Below are positions 17,607 through 27,621 of a DNA stretch of 64,000 nt, piece by piece. Made by a program: the position numbers and the translations under genes. The notes beneath the pieces were generated by a model, which was given only the letters and a program-made list of their open reading frames with translations, ran no database searches and was not told the origin of the DNA. Location: positions 1 to 64,000 of the forward strand of contig NZ_LQQO01000015.1 in the NCBI RefSeq assembly GCF_001619955.1, read 5' to 3'. Position 1 is the stretch's first letter. Each line of letters begins with the position of its first letter. This stretch comes from Sphingomonas hankookensis. Its GTDB lineage: Bacteria; Pseudomonadota; Alphaproteobacteria; Sphingomonadales; Sphingomonadaceae.

Positions 17607-17620
17607 GATATTGTCCCGGA

Positions 17621-18193
17621 CTACCCCTTCTTCACCGACATCGGCGCGGCACAGCCATAGGCGTCGTGATAGGATTGCCCCCAGCAGCGCAGGAAACCGT
17701 CGAGGACGTTGAGGTTCATCGGCCAGCGCACCGTCATCGGCTTGCCGTCCGGCCCGCGCGCATTGGCCAGTTCGGGCGGTTTCGGCAGCACGGCCAGCGC
17801 GGCACGGGCGCGCTCCAGACCCGCCCGGTCGCCGCGCAGGAAGGCGATGCTGCCATCGACATACAGATTCCAGCCCCAGGCCTGGTCCTTGTCCGCCGGC
17901 TTGCGGCTTTGCTCGAACAGCGCGATCGCCTGTTCGGTCTGGCCGAGTTCGGCGCGCATCTGTCCCTCGTGCCAGAACAGGATCCTGGCATCCGGCTTGT
18001 CGGACGGGTGCGCGGTGCGCCAGTCGCGGATCAGGTCGGCAGCTTCGACCATGCAGCCCCGCTTCGACAGCGCGCGCCAGCCGCCGTCCATGTCCTGATC
18101 GAACGCCTGCTGGTCCAGCGCGAGCATTGCCGCCCGGTCGAACCGGCAATCCGGGGCAGCGGCACCCAGCAATGCGACGACCAGCAACAGCAT
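17621..18193 (-). CDS. Small exported protein with TPR-like helices, function unknown
   Basis: A 190-residue protein with a short N-terminal hydrophobic segment (MLLLVVALLGAAAPDC). The cysteine at 16 is preceded by PD and is not a good lipobox. The remainder is helical with two tetratricopeptide-like pairs (around RILFWHEGQMRAELGQTEQAIALFEQSRKP). Four cysteines suggest a periplasmic location. It lies 16 bp after the heparinase-like gene on the same strand, so it probably shares its transcript. I do not recognise a named family. Confidence 0.6.
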   Translation of the reverse strand: MLLLVVALLGAAAPDCRFDRAAMLALDQQAFDQDMDGGWRALSKRGCMVEAADLIRDWRTAHPSDKPDARILFWHEGQMRAELGQTEQAIALFEQSRKPADKDQAWGWNLYVDGSIAFLRGDRAGLERARAALAVLPKPPELANARGPDGKPMTVRWPMNLNVLDGFLRCWGQSYHDAYGCAAPMSVKKG

Positions 18194-18209
18194 CGATCAA
18201 CCCTTTCGC

Positions 18210-19949
18210 CTACCGCGCGCGGTGGAACCGCCACGAAAAATCATGCCCCCCCGCCGGGGTCGCGCCCGACAGGACCAGCTGGAAGGTCGGCACCGGCTTG
18301 CCCGACTCGTCGATCCACAGGCTTTCCTCGACGCCCAGCGTCGCGCCCTTGCAGCGGAACTGCCACACCGGGCCGCCATCGGGGACGCGCAGGAACGCGG
18401 CCTGCCCGTCGGGGGTCGGCGCGATCTCGATGCCGGGCGCCAGGTGGAAGCGGGCGACGAACCCCGTCTCGCCCTTGCGCCCGCGCCGGCCGGTCGGGAT
18501 CAGCATATCCTCGCCCTGCACGTCGCGGCCATCGGCGGAGAGCGTCAGGACGCGGCGATGCTGGAAGCCCAGCCGCTTGGCATAGCCGTCATGCGCGACC
18601 TCGATCCGGCTGATCGCGTCGCTTTCCTGCCGTGCCAGGTCGACCACGCCGACGCCCTTGCCCAGCGACCCGTCGGCATGGATCGCGGTCGAATTGGCAT
18701 CGGCCAGCACCAGCGTCGAATGCGCGGCGGTGGTGCGCAGCGCCCGGCGCAGTTCGGGGGAGAGCGTCAGCAGCGCGGCGCCCGCGCCGCCGCAATTGAC
18801 CACGATCCGCTGCCCGCCGTCCGACAACTCGAACGCCAGCGTCGACGCGCAGCCCTCGCGCGCGGCGCGTGCGACCGGCGGCGGGGCGGAATCGACCATC
18901 AGCACGGTGCGCCCGGCGGCAAGGCGCTGATAGCCCCAGTCGCCTGCATGGCGTAGCGGGCGGGTGCGCACCCCGGTTGCCGCGACGACATCGGCGATGC
19001 GTTCGCCGCTGACCGGTCCCGATCCCTGCCAGCAAGCAAGGCCACCCTCGCCATGGCATACGCCCAGCAGCGCGGCGACCATGCGGGTCAGCGCCAGCCC
19101 CTGCGCCTCGGGTACGTCCAGCCGCCGCGCGGCATAGATTTCGCGCAACGACGTCAGCGTCATCACCGCATCGAGCTGTTCGGCGGGCGAGCGGCCTACA
19201 ATACCGCCATCCTCGAACATGCCCGTCGCCAATGCCCGCGCGAGGCCATGTTCGCCGAACGCCCGGCGCGGATCGCCGCCGGGAATGACGAGGCCGGCGG
19301 CGACCACCCCCGCCCACGCGGTGATCGCGCGAACGCCGGCGGGTGCCTTGCCCGCCTCGCCATCCAGATGCCGGGCGGCGCGGGCGATGGTGTTGAGCAC
19401 GCGCGAGCGATAGACCAGGTCGGTCGATGACAGGATCAGCGGGGCATGCGCGATCCAGAACAGCATCCGCCGCCCGGTGACATGCGCGCTCCACGCCGGT
19501 TCCGACACGCGCTCGCCATGCGCGGCCAGCCATTGCAGCATCAGCGTCTCGGCGATCGGCACCGCCGTCACGCGCGGCGCGACGCTCGACAGGTCGCGCA
19601 GCCACGCAAAGCTGTGGAGATGCTCGGCGAACGCGGCGGAGAATTTGGGACGGTCGAGCCCGAGCCGGTCGATGGCCACCGCCTCGCCCCGGAACATCAG
19701 ATCGCCGTTCAGCAGCGCCTGCCCCCGCGCGACGTCACCGAAAAACGGGTCGTCGGCGACCGCGATCAGCTTGAGCGGATGCCGCCCCTTCAACCGCAAC
19801 CCGTGCAGCGGCGTGCGCCATGCGAGGCGCTGCAGCTTCTCGGCGATCCGTTCGGACAGCGACAGTCCGGTGCCGCCGCCCTGTCGCACCAGCCGCTTGC
19901 CGACGTCGATCCCGTCGCGCGGTTCGTCGATCGGCTGGGGCGGGATCAT
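18210..19949 (-). CDS. Heparinase II/III family protein
   Basis: A 579-residue polysaccharide-lyase-like protein, with an N-terminal alpha/alpha-toroid (about 60-320) and a C-terminal beta-sandwich containing [14 protein letters not shown]. The family cleaves uronate-containing polymers, but this chromosomal member, placed between rpe and purH in many alphaproteobacteria, has no proven substrate. No clear signal peptide is visible. The ATG at 19949 overlaps the rpe stop codon (ATGA), so translation is coupled. Confidence 0.87.
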   Translation of the reverse strand: MIPPQPIDEPRDGIDVGKRLVRQGGGTGLSLSERIAEKLQRLAWRTPLHGLRLKGRHPLKLIAVADDPFFGDVARGQALLNGDLMFRGEAVAIDRLGLDRPKFSAAFAEHLHSFAWLRDLSSVAPRVTAVPIAETLMLQWLAAHGERVSEPAWSAHVTGRRMLFWIAHAPLILSSTDLVYRSRVLNTIARAARHLDGEAGKAPAGVRAITAWAGVVAAGLVIPGGDPRRAFGEHGLARALATGMFEDGGIVGRSPAEQLDAVMTLTSLREIYAARRLDVPEAQGLALTRMVAALLGVCHGEGGLACWQGSGPVSGERIADVVAATGVRTRPLRHAGDWGYQRLAAGRTVLMVDSAPPPVARAAREGCASTLAFELSDGGQRIVVNCGGAGAALLTLSPELRRALRTTAAHSTLVLADANSTAIHADGSLGKGVGVVDLARQESDAISRIEVAHDGYAKRLGFQHRRVLTLSADGRDVQGEDMLIPTGRRGRKGETGFVARFHLAPGIEIAPTPDGQAAFLRVPDGGPVWQFRCKGATLGVEESLWIDESGKPVPTFQLVLSGATPAGGHDFSWRFHRAR

Positions 19950-20605
19950 GCGCCGCGCAGTGCGGCGATATTCGCGGCATAGGCGGTCGGACCGCCGGTA
20001 AAGGTCGCGGTGCCGGCGACCAGGCAGTCGGCCCCGGCGGCGATCGCCTTGGGTGCGGTCACGCGGTCGATCCCACCATCGACCTGCAGGTCGATCGCCC
20101 GGCCGGTCGCGTCGATCTTCGCGCGCAGCACCTCGATCTTGCGCAACTGGCTGTCGATGAACTTCTGCCCGCCAAAGCCCGGATTGACGCTCATCACCAG
20201 CAGCAGGTCGGTCAGGTCGATCACCTGATCGACCACCTCGACCGGGGTGCCGGGATTGAGGACCACGCCGGCGCGCTTGCCCAGTGCCTTGATCCGCTGG
20301 AGCGTGCGGTGGAGGTGCGGCCCCGATTCCGGGTGGACCGACAGGATATCGGCACCCGCCTCGGCAAAGGCGTCGACCAGCGGGTCGACCGGCGACACCA
20401 TCAGATGCACGTCGAACGGCTTGGGGCTGTGCGGGCGCAGCGCCTTCACCACCGCCGGACCGATGGTCAGGTTGGGCACGAAATGCCCGTCCATCACATC
20501 GATATGGATCCAGTCGGCGCCGGCGGCATCGATGGCACGGACTTCCTCGCCCAGCTTGGCAAAGTCGGCGGACAGGATGGAGGGCGCGATACGGACAGCT
20601 TGCAT
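19946..20605 (-). CDS. rpe: Ribulose-phosphate 3-epimerase
   Basis: A 219-residue TIM-barrel enzyme interconverting ribulose-5-phosphate and xylulose-5-phosphate in the pentose phosphate pathway. Signatures are [10 protein letters not shown] (6-15), the metal-ligand strand [30 protein letters not shown] and the C-terminal VDGGI. M at 20605 is chosen because it directly precedes the first strand; a longer frame to 20644 adds a sequence not seen in the family. Confidence 0.95.
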   Translation of the reverse strand: MQAVRIAPSILSADFAKLGEEVRAIDAAGADWIHIDVMDGHFVPNLTIGPAVVKALRPHSPKPFDVHLMVSPVDPLVDAFAEAGADILSVHPESGPHLHRTLQRIKALGKRAGVVLNPGTPVEVVDQVIDLTDLLLVMSVNPGFGGQKFIDSQLRKIEVLRAKIDATGRAIDLQVDGGIDRVTAPKAIAAGADCLVAGTATFTGGPTAYAANIAALRGA

Positions 20606-20668
20606 GGCGTCCGTCCTAGCATGGTCTGCCGACTCGGCAAGCAAAGGGTAAAGGAGGAAGCAAGATTT

Positions 20669-20832
20669 GGTTCACGCGAAGGCGCGAAGGCGCGGAGGTA
20701 GTGCGTCCGTGGCCCCTGCACGCCGCGCAAGCGGCCCTTTGCTTCCCGGTTGCCGTGCCGAGCGACAGGCCCGCTGCGCGGGAAGGGGACGGCAAGCGCA
20801 ACCCCTCCGCGCCTCCGCGCCTCCGCGTGAAC
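20669..20832. repeat. long inverted-repeat element (GGTTCACGCG family), copy 1
   Basis: The left arm (20669-20698) begins GGTTCACGCGAAGG and continues with 9-bp iterations of GGCGCGAAG/GGCGCGGAG. The right arm (20804-20832) is its inverse, ending CCGCGTGAAC, with about two mismatches over 29 bp. The 105-bp centre contains a further dyad. It occupies the gap between rsmB and rpe. A related, more complex copy lies at 35747-35964. Confidence 0.85.
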
Positions 20833-20841
20833 GGATCTTCT

Positions 20842-22101
20842 TCAACTCCGCCGCAACCGGACGATGAAGAACCCGTCCAGCCCGCCGTGATCCGCCAGCA
20901 TCCCCGGCAGCGTCCGCACATAGCCTCGGCGGTTCGCCTCCACCCCTTGCGGAAGTTCGTCGGCGGTCGCCGGCTCGACCGCGAAATCCGACCGGCCGCT
21001 CAGGAACCGGTCGAGCTGTGCCTCGCCCTCGGCCGGCTCCAGCGAACAGGTGGCATAGACCAGCCGCCCGCCCGGCTTCACCCAGTCGGCGGCGCGCGCC
21101 AGCAGCCGCGCCTGCAACGCCGCCGTCTCGGCGATCACGCTCGGCCGGACGCGGTGGAGCACGTCGGGGTGGCGGCGGAAGATGCCGGTCGCGCTGCACG
21201 GCGCGTCGAGCAGGATCGCGTCGACCGGCTCGGCCGGCTTCCACACCAACGCATCGCCGGTCACGACCTTCGCCGACAGCCCGGTGCGCTCCAGATTTTC
21301 GGTGAGGCGCATCAACCGGCTCTCCGAATTGTCGAGTGCGGTCACGTCCCATCCGGCGGCGGCCAGCTGCAGCGTCTTGCCGCCGGGTGCCGCGCACAGG
21401 TCGAGCGCACGGCCCGGCCCGTTCCCCAGCAGCCGCGCGGGGATCGACGCCGCCAGATCCTGCACCCACCAGTCGCCCTCGGCATAGCCCGGCAGGTCGG
21501 CGATCGCGCCATGCTCGGCGAGGCGGCGATGCCGCGGGGCGAGCGCCAACCCTTCGGGGCCGTCCTGACCTTTAAGCGACAGGTCGACCGGCGGCTGCTG
21601 CGCGATCGCCTGTGCGGCGGCGATCACCATGTCCTCGCCCCATGCCGCGACCCACCGGGCATCGGTATCGGCGGGCAGGGTGGCGGCGTCGGGCAGTCGC
21701 GCATTGCCGCGCATCAGCGTGCCGAACACGCCATGCACCAGCTTGCGCGGCCCGCCATCGACCAGCGGAAGCGCGGTGGCGATCGCGGCATGCGGCGGCG
21801 TGTTCAGCACCAGCGCCTGCGCCAGCGCGAGGCGCAGCACGAACCGCGCCTTGGCATCGTCGGGGAGCGGCCGCTGCGTCGCGCTGTCGATCAGCGCGTC
21901 GAGATCGGGCAGCCGGCGCAGCACCGCGGCGGCGATGGCATGGGCAAGGCCACGATCCTCGCGCCGGTCGAGCTCGGCGGTCGAACTCGCGAGCGCCGCC
22001 TCCAGCGGCAGCCCGCGCCGGATGACGGCATCGAGCAATTTGAGCGCAGCCCGGCGCGCGGGAACGCCGGGGGGTTCGGGGGCAAGACGGGGGCGGGCCA
22101 T
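20842..22101 (-). CDS. rsmB: 16S rRNA (cytosine(967)-C5)-methyltransferase
   Basis: A 419-residue RsmB/Sun protein. It has an N-terminal NusB-like RNA-binding domain (about 15-140), then a Rossmann methyltransferase with the SAM motif LDLCAAPGGKT, the proline-cysteine motif DAPCSATG and the catalytic-cysteine motif YATCSLEPAEGE. ATG 22101 places the NusB domain at the very N-terminus; the frame upstream to 22236 overlaps the divergent sdhAF4 promoter region and is rejected. It is the first gene of the rsmB-rpe-heparinase transcript. Confidence 0.93.
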   Translation of the reverse strand: MARPRLAPEPPGVPARRAALKLLDAVIRRGLPLEAALASSTAELDRREDRGLAHAIAAAVLRRLPDLDALIDSATQRPLPDDAKARFVLRLALAQALVLNTPPHAAIATALPLVDGGPRKLVHGVFGTLMRGNARLPDAATLPADTDARWVAAWGEDMVIAAAQAIAQQPPVDLSLKGQDGPEGLALAPRHRRLAEHGAIADLPGYAEGDWWVQDLAASIPARLLGNGPGRALDLCAAPGGKTLQLAAAGWDVTALDNSESRLMRLTENLERTGLSAKVVTGDALVWKPAEPVDAILLDAPCSATGIFRRHPDVLHRVRPSVIAETAALQARLLARAADWVKPGGRLVYATCSLEPAEGEAQLDRFLSGRSDFAVEPATADELPQGVEANRRGYVRTLPGMLADHGGLDGFFIVRLRRS

Positions 22102-22189
22102 GTTCGGGTTCCGATGCGGCAAAGGGGGTACTTGAATCCTGTCGCCGGTCCGCCAAGTGCAGTCCCGAGCGAACCGGAAAGGAACCCCT

Positions 22190-22357
22190 ATGGGCAAGCG
22201 GCCCCCGCATGTGAAGCCACCCGCGCATCTCTCCAAGTCGCCGACGGTGCCGACCCCGGAACCGCTGCCGCCCCAATCGGACGGCGACGATCCGCTGGGC
22301 CTCAGCCCGACCCGCTACGGCGACTGGACGCACAAGGGCATCGCCGTCGATTTCTGA
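22190..22357 (+). CDS. Succinate dehydrogenase assembly factor 4-like protein (DUF1674)
   Basis: A 55-residue protein whose C-terminal half, DPLGLSPTRYGDWTHKGIAVDF, matches the DUF1674/SDHAF4 signature. In mitochondria and alphaproteobacteria this family binds flavinylated SdhA and promotes assembly with SdhB. The N-terminus is proline-rich and basic. ATG 22190 follows GGAAAGGA. Divergent placement 88 bp from rsmB is the common alphaproteobacterial arrangement. Confidence 0.9.
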   Translation: MGKRPPHVKPPAHLSKSPTVPTPEPLPPQSDGDDPLGLSPTRYGDWTHKGIAVDF

Positions 22358-22399
22358 TCCTGCGCCGGGCCACGCCGAGGCGCGGCCCGGACGTCGGCA

Positions 22400-24994
22400 T
22401 CAGAACATCGCGCGCAGCGTCACCGATGTCGTGCGGCCGTTGATCGACCGTGCGCGCACGATGCCGTTGGCCGGGATCACCGCATCCTCGGCCTCGGTAA
22501 AGCCCTGCACGTCGAACAGGTTGTTGGCGTTGAGCGACACCAGCAGCCGGTCGGTCGCGCGGAACTGGAGGAAGCCGTTGGCGACGGTATAGCCCGGCAG
22601 CTTCAGCTGGTTGCTGTCCTGCGCATAGCTGCTGGTCGTGCCGATGACGTTCGCACCGACCGTGATCCGGCCCAGCTCCACCTGCGGCGTCGCCTGAAAG
22701 ATCAGCCGGGCCTGGCGGCGCGGGGTATTGCCGACGACGCCGGGGTTGAGCGCGTCGCTGACGATCGTCGCATCGGTCCACGTCGCCCCGCCGGTAATGC
22801 CGAACGGTCCGACGCTGTAGCCGCCGTCCAGTTCGACGCCATAGGCGCGGTACGCGCGGTCGATGAACACCTGGCGCGTCGCTTCGTAATTCTGTTCCTC
22901 GGTGCGTGCCCAGAAGCCGGTGACGTTCACGACCAGCCCGTTGTGGCGATATTTCGCGCCGGCTTCGGCCTGGCGGACGAAATCGACCGCCGCGGCCTTG
23001 CTGCGCAGCGACCCGTCAACCGTGCTGACCGCCGGACCGAACAGCAGCCGGTCGGCATTGGCGCGCCCGCCGCGGCTGTAGCGGGCGAACACTGCGAACG
23101 GCTCGGCGATGCGGAAGTTGATGCCCGCCGAATAGGACAGGTAGTTCCAGCCATAATCGACCGGTGCCGGGCTGCCGAGCGGCATGACCGCCACGCGCCG
23201 CTCGGCGGCCGAGATCACGCCGTCGCCGTTCATGTCGCGCGTCACGACACCGGTGCGGCCCCCGCCCAGGTCCGACCCGAAGATCGCCCCCGACGCATCG
23301 CCGAAGTCATAGCGGACGCTGGCGCCCAGCGCGACGCGGCCGATCTTGTAGTTCAGCGACCCGAACGGCGCGTTGACGTCGTAATCGACGCGGTAGCTGC
23401 GGCGGCAGCAATCACCGAAATAGCTGGCGCCATAGCCGTAGAAGCCGTTCTGGGTGACCGGCGTACCGGCAGCCGACACGATATCGACCAGCGCGGCGCG
23501 CCCGCCGCCCCGCACGTCGAGCAGCGTGGAGGTCCACAGCCAGTCGCTGTCGATCGTCTGGCGCGACTTGTAGAAGCCGGCCGTCGTGGTCAGGTCGCCC
23601 TCACCCACGCGGAAGACCCGGCTGGCGCGCAGGTCGTTGGTGATGTTGTCTAGGCTGTTCAGCTTGACGTCAAACACGACAATCTGCGCCAGCAGGCCGT
23701 TGCCGTTCAGCGCGGCCGGGTTGGCGATCGCCTGTCCCGCCGACGGGCCGCTGGCATAGCGCAGCGTCGCGCCCGCACCGCCCAGCGCGGTCGCGATCTC
23801 GCCCGCCGCCGCGACATTGGACGGGAACAGCGACGAGAAACCGCCGCTGATATCGGCGTAGCGGAAGCGGTTGGTCACGGTCCAGCCGGCGAGGTCGATC
23901 TGCCCTTCCACGCCGAACGCCTTGACCACCGGATGCTGCCCGTCGCGCAGGTCGCGCTGGACCGGGTTGTTGCGGCCGTCGAGCGTCACGTTGGTCGTGA
24001 AGTTGCGCGTCAGCAGCGCATCGTCGGTGATCGAGAAATTGGGCAGGCTGCGATATTTGGGATCGGCATCGGTGCCGGTGACGCGAACCGGATTGGGCAG
24101 ATAGCCGACGGCGCGGTCGTCCAGATATTTGGCGTACAGCCGGACATAGCCACCGGTGAAGCTCTTGGTCAGGTTCGCCTTGAACTGGCCGCCGCGATTG
24201 CCGTCATAGCCGATCCGGCGCGGCCCCTCGCCCTGGCGATAGAAGCCGCCGACATGAAAGCGCGTCGTGCTGTCGATCTTGCCGCCAACATCGGCATCGA
24301 CGCGATATTCCTCGTAATCGAGGCCGGCGCCCAGCTGGATCGCGCCGCCTTCGCGCTCCCCGGTCTTGGAGATCAGGTTGAGCACGCCGCCGGGCGAGTT
24401 GGACGAGAAGGTGGAGGCCGACCCGCCGCGAATCGCCTCGACCGACGACAGGTTCAGGTCGGACCGCAGGAAGATGTCGGCATTGCCGAAGGTGATGTCG
24501 CCGAATTCCAGCACCGGCAGGCCGTCTTCCTGCAACTGCAGGAACTTGGCGCCGCCCGATGCGATCGGCAGGCCGCGGATCGAGATATTGGCGTTGCCGT
24601 CGCCGCCCGAGCTTTCGGCGCGGATGCCCGGCACGTTGCGGAAAATCTCGGCGGTCGAGCGCGGCGCAGCCTTCAATATGTCGTTTTCGCGCAGCGAGCT
24701 GGTCGAAATCGCGCTGTCCAGCCGATCGCGACCCCGCGCGACGGCGGTGACGACGATGTCGGCCGGCGGCTTCTGCCGTGTGGCCGATTCATCGGCCGCC
24801 TTGTCGGGCGTGGCGACCGTCTGGGCATGGGCCGGCGTACAGGCGATGAGTGGAATCAGGCCGGCAAAAATTTGATGTGAACGCGATGTCGCAATCCCCC
24901 TTCGGAATGATCGCGTCCCTATGGAATACGATTTAACAGAGCGTTGACAACGATTGCAGTCGCGCAGCAGCGAGGTTTTTGCAACGTATAACAA
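22400..24994 (-). CDS. TonB-dependent receptor with an EF-hand loop (paralogue 1, start uncertain)
   Basis: An outer-membrane TBDR of about 830 mature residues, closely similar to its divergent neighbour. The plug has IVVTAVARGRDRLDSAIS, NISIRGLPIASGGAKFLQLQ and VEAIRGGSASTFSSNSPGG; the barrel ends in RAMF. A canonical EF-hand loop, DMNGDGVISAAE, is encoded at 23201-23236 and predicted to face outside. The only standard in-frame start upstream of the signal peptide is TTG 24994, which lacks a ribosome-binding site. A purine-rich AAGGGGG (24896-24902) instead precedes an out-of-frame TTG at 24894. One extra T in the T5 run (24866-24870) would join that start to IACTPAHAQ. The ligand is unknown. 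Confidence 0.85.
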   Translation of the reverse strand: MLYVAKTSLLRDCNRCQRSVKSYSIGTRSFRRGIATSRSHQIFAGLIPLIACTPAHAQTVATPDKAADESATRQKPPADIVVTAVARGRDRLDSAISTSSLRENDILKAAPRSTAEIFRNVPGIRAESSGGDGNANISIRGLPIASGGAKFLQLQEDGLPVLEFGDITFGNADIFLRSDLNLSSVEAIRGGSASTFSSNSPGGVLNLISKTGEREGGAIQLGAGLDYEEYRVDADVGGKIDSTTRFHVGGFYRQGEGPRRIGYDGNRGGQFKANLTKSFTGGYVRLYAKYLDDRAVGYLPNPVRVTGTDADPKYRSLPNFSITDDALLTRNFTTNVTLDGRNNPVQRDLRDGQHPVVKAFGVEGQIDLAGWTVTNRFRYADISGGFSSLFPSNVAAAGEIATALGGAGATLRYASGPSAGQAIANPAALNGNGLLAQIVVFDVKLNSLDNITNDLRASRVFRVGEGDLTTTAGFYKSRQTIDSDWLWTSTLLDVRGGGRAALVDIVSAAGTPVTQNGFYGYGASYFGDCCRRSYRVDYDVNAPFGSLNYKIGRVALGASVRYDFGDASGAIFGSDLGGGRTGVVTRDMNGDGVISAAERRVAVMPLGSPAPVDYGWNYLSYSAGINFRIAEPFAVFARYSRGGRANADRLLFGPAVSTVDGSLRSKAAAVDFVRQAEAGAKYRHNGLVVNVTGFWARTEEQNYEATRQVFIDRAYRAYGVELDGGYSVGPFGITGGATWTDATIVSDALNPGVVGNTPRRQARLIFQATPQVELGRITVGANVIGTTSSYAQDSNQLKLPGYTVANGFLQFRATDRLLVSLNANNLFDVQGFTEAEDAVIPANGIVRARSINGRTTSVTLRAMF

Positions 24995-25069
24995 AGTCTT
25001 ACCGGCGACTTAGCTATTTGGGAAACTCTTCGCCCTACCATTGTCCCTTCGGGAATTCCGGGGGGATGC

Positions 25070-27508
25070 ATGAATATGAATTGGCGAATCATCTGTGGCC
25101 TGTCGTCCATCGCGTTGGCACTTCCGGCGCAGGCGCAGCAGGTGGCGCCCGAGCAGGACACGGTCACGACCGGCGTCGCCAAGGGGCGCGACCGGCTGGA
25201 CAGCGCCACATCGACCAGCGTGCTGCGCGAGGGGGAAATCGCGAAGCTGGCGCCGCGGTCGGTCGGCGAACTGCTGCGCGCCATTCCCGGCATCCTGGCC
25301 GAGGCACCCAATGGCGAAAGCATCGCCAACATCACCATCCGCGGCCTGCCGCTGTCGTCGTCGGGCGCGAAGTTCGTGCAGCTGCAGGAAGACGGCCTGC
25401 CGGTCATGGAATTCGGCGACATCGTCGGTGCCAGCGCCGACAGCTTCGTGCGCGTCGACCTGAACCTCGCGCAGGTCGAGGCGATCCGCGGCGGCTCCGC
25501 CTCCACCTTCACCAGCAATGCGCCGGGCGGCATCATCAACTTCATCTCGAAGACCGGGGAGCGTGAGGGCGGCGCGATCGCGCTGACCGCCGGGCTCGAC
25601 TTCGACCAGTATCGCGGCGATTTCGACTATGGCGCGCGGCTGGGCGACCATCTTCGCTTCCATGTCGGCGGCTTCTATCGCCAGGGGGAAGGGCCGCGCC
25701 GCATCGGCTTCACCGGTCAGCGCGGTGGGCAGATCAAGGCGAATGTCACCCGCGACTTCGCAGGCGGCTATATCCGGCTGTACGGCAAATATCTCGACGA
25801 CCGCTCGCCCTTCTACGATTCGGTGCCGTTGCGGGTGACCGGCAGCGATGCCGATCCATCGTTCGCGGCGGTCGCATCGTTCGATCCGACGCACGACACG
25901 CTGTCGACCCGTGCGCTCCAGTCGGTCACGCTGCTGGACGAAGCGAACCGGCCGATCGTCGAGGATATCCGCGACGGCCAGCGGGTCCGGGAAACGTCGT
26001 TCGGCCTCGAATCGCAGGTGACGGTGGCGGAATGGACCGTGACCGAACGCTTCCGGGTCGCCGGGCGCTCGGGCGGGCTGATCGGCCCGTTCAGCAGCCT
26101 CATGCTGTCGCCGTCGGCGGCGCTGACGCGGCTGGGCGCGACCGGCGGTTCGTTCCGCTATGCCAGCGGCGCGAACGTCGGGCAGGCCATCACCGATCCG
26201 ACCGCGCTGAACGGCAACGGGCTGATCGCGATCTACAACATCCGCGACCGGCGTCAGCAGGATGTCGGCAACATCACCAACGACATCCGCGCCAGCCGCG
26301 TCTGGCAGGTCGGCGACGGCAGCCTGACCACCACCGCCGGATTCTATGCCGCGCGCCAGGCGATCGACACGTCGATCCTGTACGGCGTGGCGGTGACCGA
26401 GGTGACGGGCGGCGGCGATGCCGCGCTGCTCGACGTGTTCGATGCCGCCGGCACGGCGCGCACCGCGGGCGGCATCTATGCCTATAACCCGTTGTCGGGC
26501 ACGCAGCGCCGCACGCTGCGGCTGGCCTATCGGGTGAACGCCCCCTTCGCATCGGCCAATTACAAGATCGGCCGGGTCTCGATCGGCGGCAGCCTGCGCT
26601 ACGACTGGGGCCATGCCAGCGGGCAGGTGTTCGGCGTCGAGCTGGGCGGCGGACGCATCGGGCAGGTCGCGCGCGACATCGATGGCGACGGCGTGATCTC
26701 CGCACCCGAACAGCGCGTCGGCATCACGCCGACCGCGCCCGGCCTGGTCGATTACGGCTATCGCTACCTGTCCTATTCGAGCGGCGTCGTCTTCCGCGTG
26801 GCCGAGCCGCTGGCGGTGTTCGGCCGCTACAGCCGGGGGGCGCGGGCCAATGCCGACCGGATCACCTTCGGCAGCGTGATCGACAATGCGACCGGCAGGC
26901 TGGCCATCCCGTCGGCCGCGTTCGACCCGGTCAAGCAGGCCGAACTGGGCGTCAAATACCGCCATGCCGGGCTGACGCTGAACCTGACCGGCTTTCATGT
27001 CGATGCACAGGATTCGAACATCAACACCTCGACCGGGGCGGTCATCGCCCGCGATTACCGTGCGAAGGGGCTGGAGTTCGAAGGCGGCGTGCGGCGCGGC
27101 ATGTTCAGCCTGACGGCGGGTGCGACCTACACCGATGCGCTGATCGTTAGGGACCGGGTCAACCCGGCGCTGAACGGCAATACGCCGCGGCATCAGGCCA
27201 ATCTGATCTTCCAGGCGACGCCGCAGGTCAGCACCGATCGGTTCGCGGTCGGCGCGGTGTTCATCGGCACGACCGATACCTATGCACAGGACGTCAACCT
27301 GCTGAAGATCCCCGGCTATGTCACGACCAACGCCTTCGCGCAGGTCCGGCTGGTCGACCGGCTGCTGCTGTCGCTGAACGCCACCAACCTGTTCGACACG
27401 GTGGCGCTGACCGGCATCGACGAGGATCGCATTCCCGCCAGCGGGATCGTGCGCGGGCGGTTGCTGAACGGGCGGGCGATCTCCACCACGCTGCGACTGG
27501 ACTTCTGA
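25070..27508 (+). CDS. TonB-dependent receptor with an EF-hand loop (paralogue 2)
   Basis: An 812-residue TBDR with signal peptide ALALPAQAQ, a plug beginning TVTTGVAKGRDRLDSATSTS, the conserved NITIRGLPLSSSGAKFVQLQ and VEAIRGGSASTFTSNAPGG, and a barrel ending in aromatic RLDF. Residues 536-547 (DIDGDGVISAPE) form a textbook EF-hand loop with acidic ligands at 1, 3, 5 and 12. It is divergent from paralogue 1 over about 75 to 175 bp of shared upstream DNA, implying a local duplication and possibly joint control. ATG 25070 follows GGGGGGA. The ligand is unknown; a metal-dependent or Ca-stabilised substrate is inferred. Confidence 0.9.
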   Translation: MNMNWRIICGLSSIALALPAQAQQVAPEQDTVTTGVAKGRDRLDSATSTSVLREGEIAKLAPRSVGELLRAIPGILAEAPNGESIANITIRGLPLSSSGAKFVQLQEDGLPVMEFGDIVGASADSFVRVDLNLAQVEAIRGGSASTFTSNAPGGIINFISKTGEREGGAIALTAGLDFDQYRGDFDYGARLGDHLRFHVGGFYRQGEGPRRIGFTGQRGGQIKANVTRDFAGGYIRLYGKYLDDRSPFYDSVPLRVTGSDADPSFAAVASFDPTHDTLSTRALQSVTLLDEANRPIVEDIRDGQRVRETSFGLESQVTVAEWTVTERFRVAGRSGGLIGPFSSLMLSPSAALTRLGATGGSFRYASGANVGQAITDPTALNGNGLIAIYNIRDRRQQDVGNITNDIRASRVWQVGDGSLTTTAGFYAARQAIDTSILYGVAVTEVTGGGDAALLDVFDAAGTARTAGGIYAYNPLSGTQRRTLRLAYRVNAPFASANYKIGRVSIGGSLRYDWGHASGQVFGVELGGGRIGQVARDIDGDGVISAPEQRVGITPTAPGLVDYGYRYLSYSSGVVFRVAEPLAVFGRYSRGARANADRITFGSVIDNATGRLAIPSAAFDPVKQAELGVKYRHAGLTLNLTGFHVDAQDSNINTSTGAVIARDYRAKGLEFEGGVRRGMFSLTAGATYTDALIVRDRVNPALNGNTPRHQANLIFQATPQVSTDRFAVGAVFIGTTDTYAQDVNLLKIPGYVTTNAFAQVRLVDRLLLSLNATNLFDTVALTGIDEDRIPASGIVRGRLLNGRAISTTLRLDF

Positions 27509-27621
27509 CGGCTGCAGCCCGGCCGTCGCCGCTGCGCGACGGCCGGGCATCCAACCTACATGCCTGTCAGTAATTCCATTGCGGAGATGGAACGAACTGC
27601 CTGCTTCCGGTTTGTCGCTTG

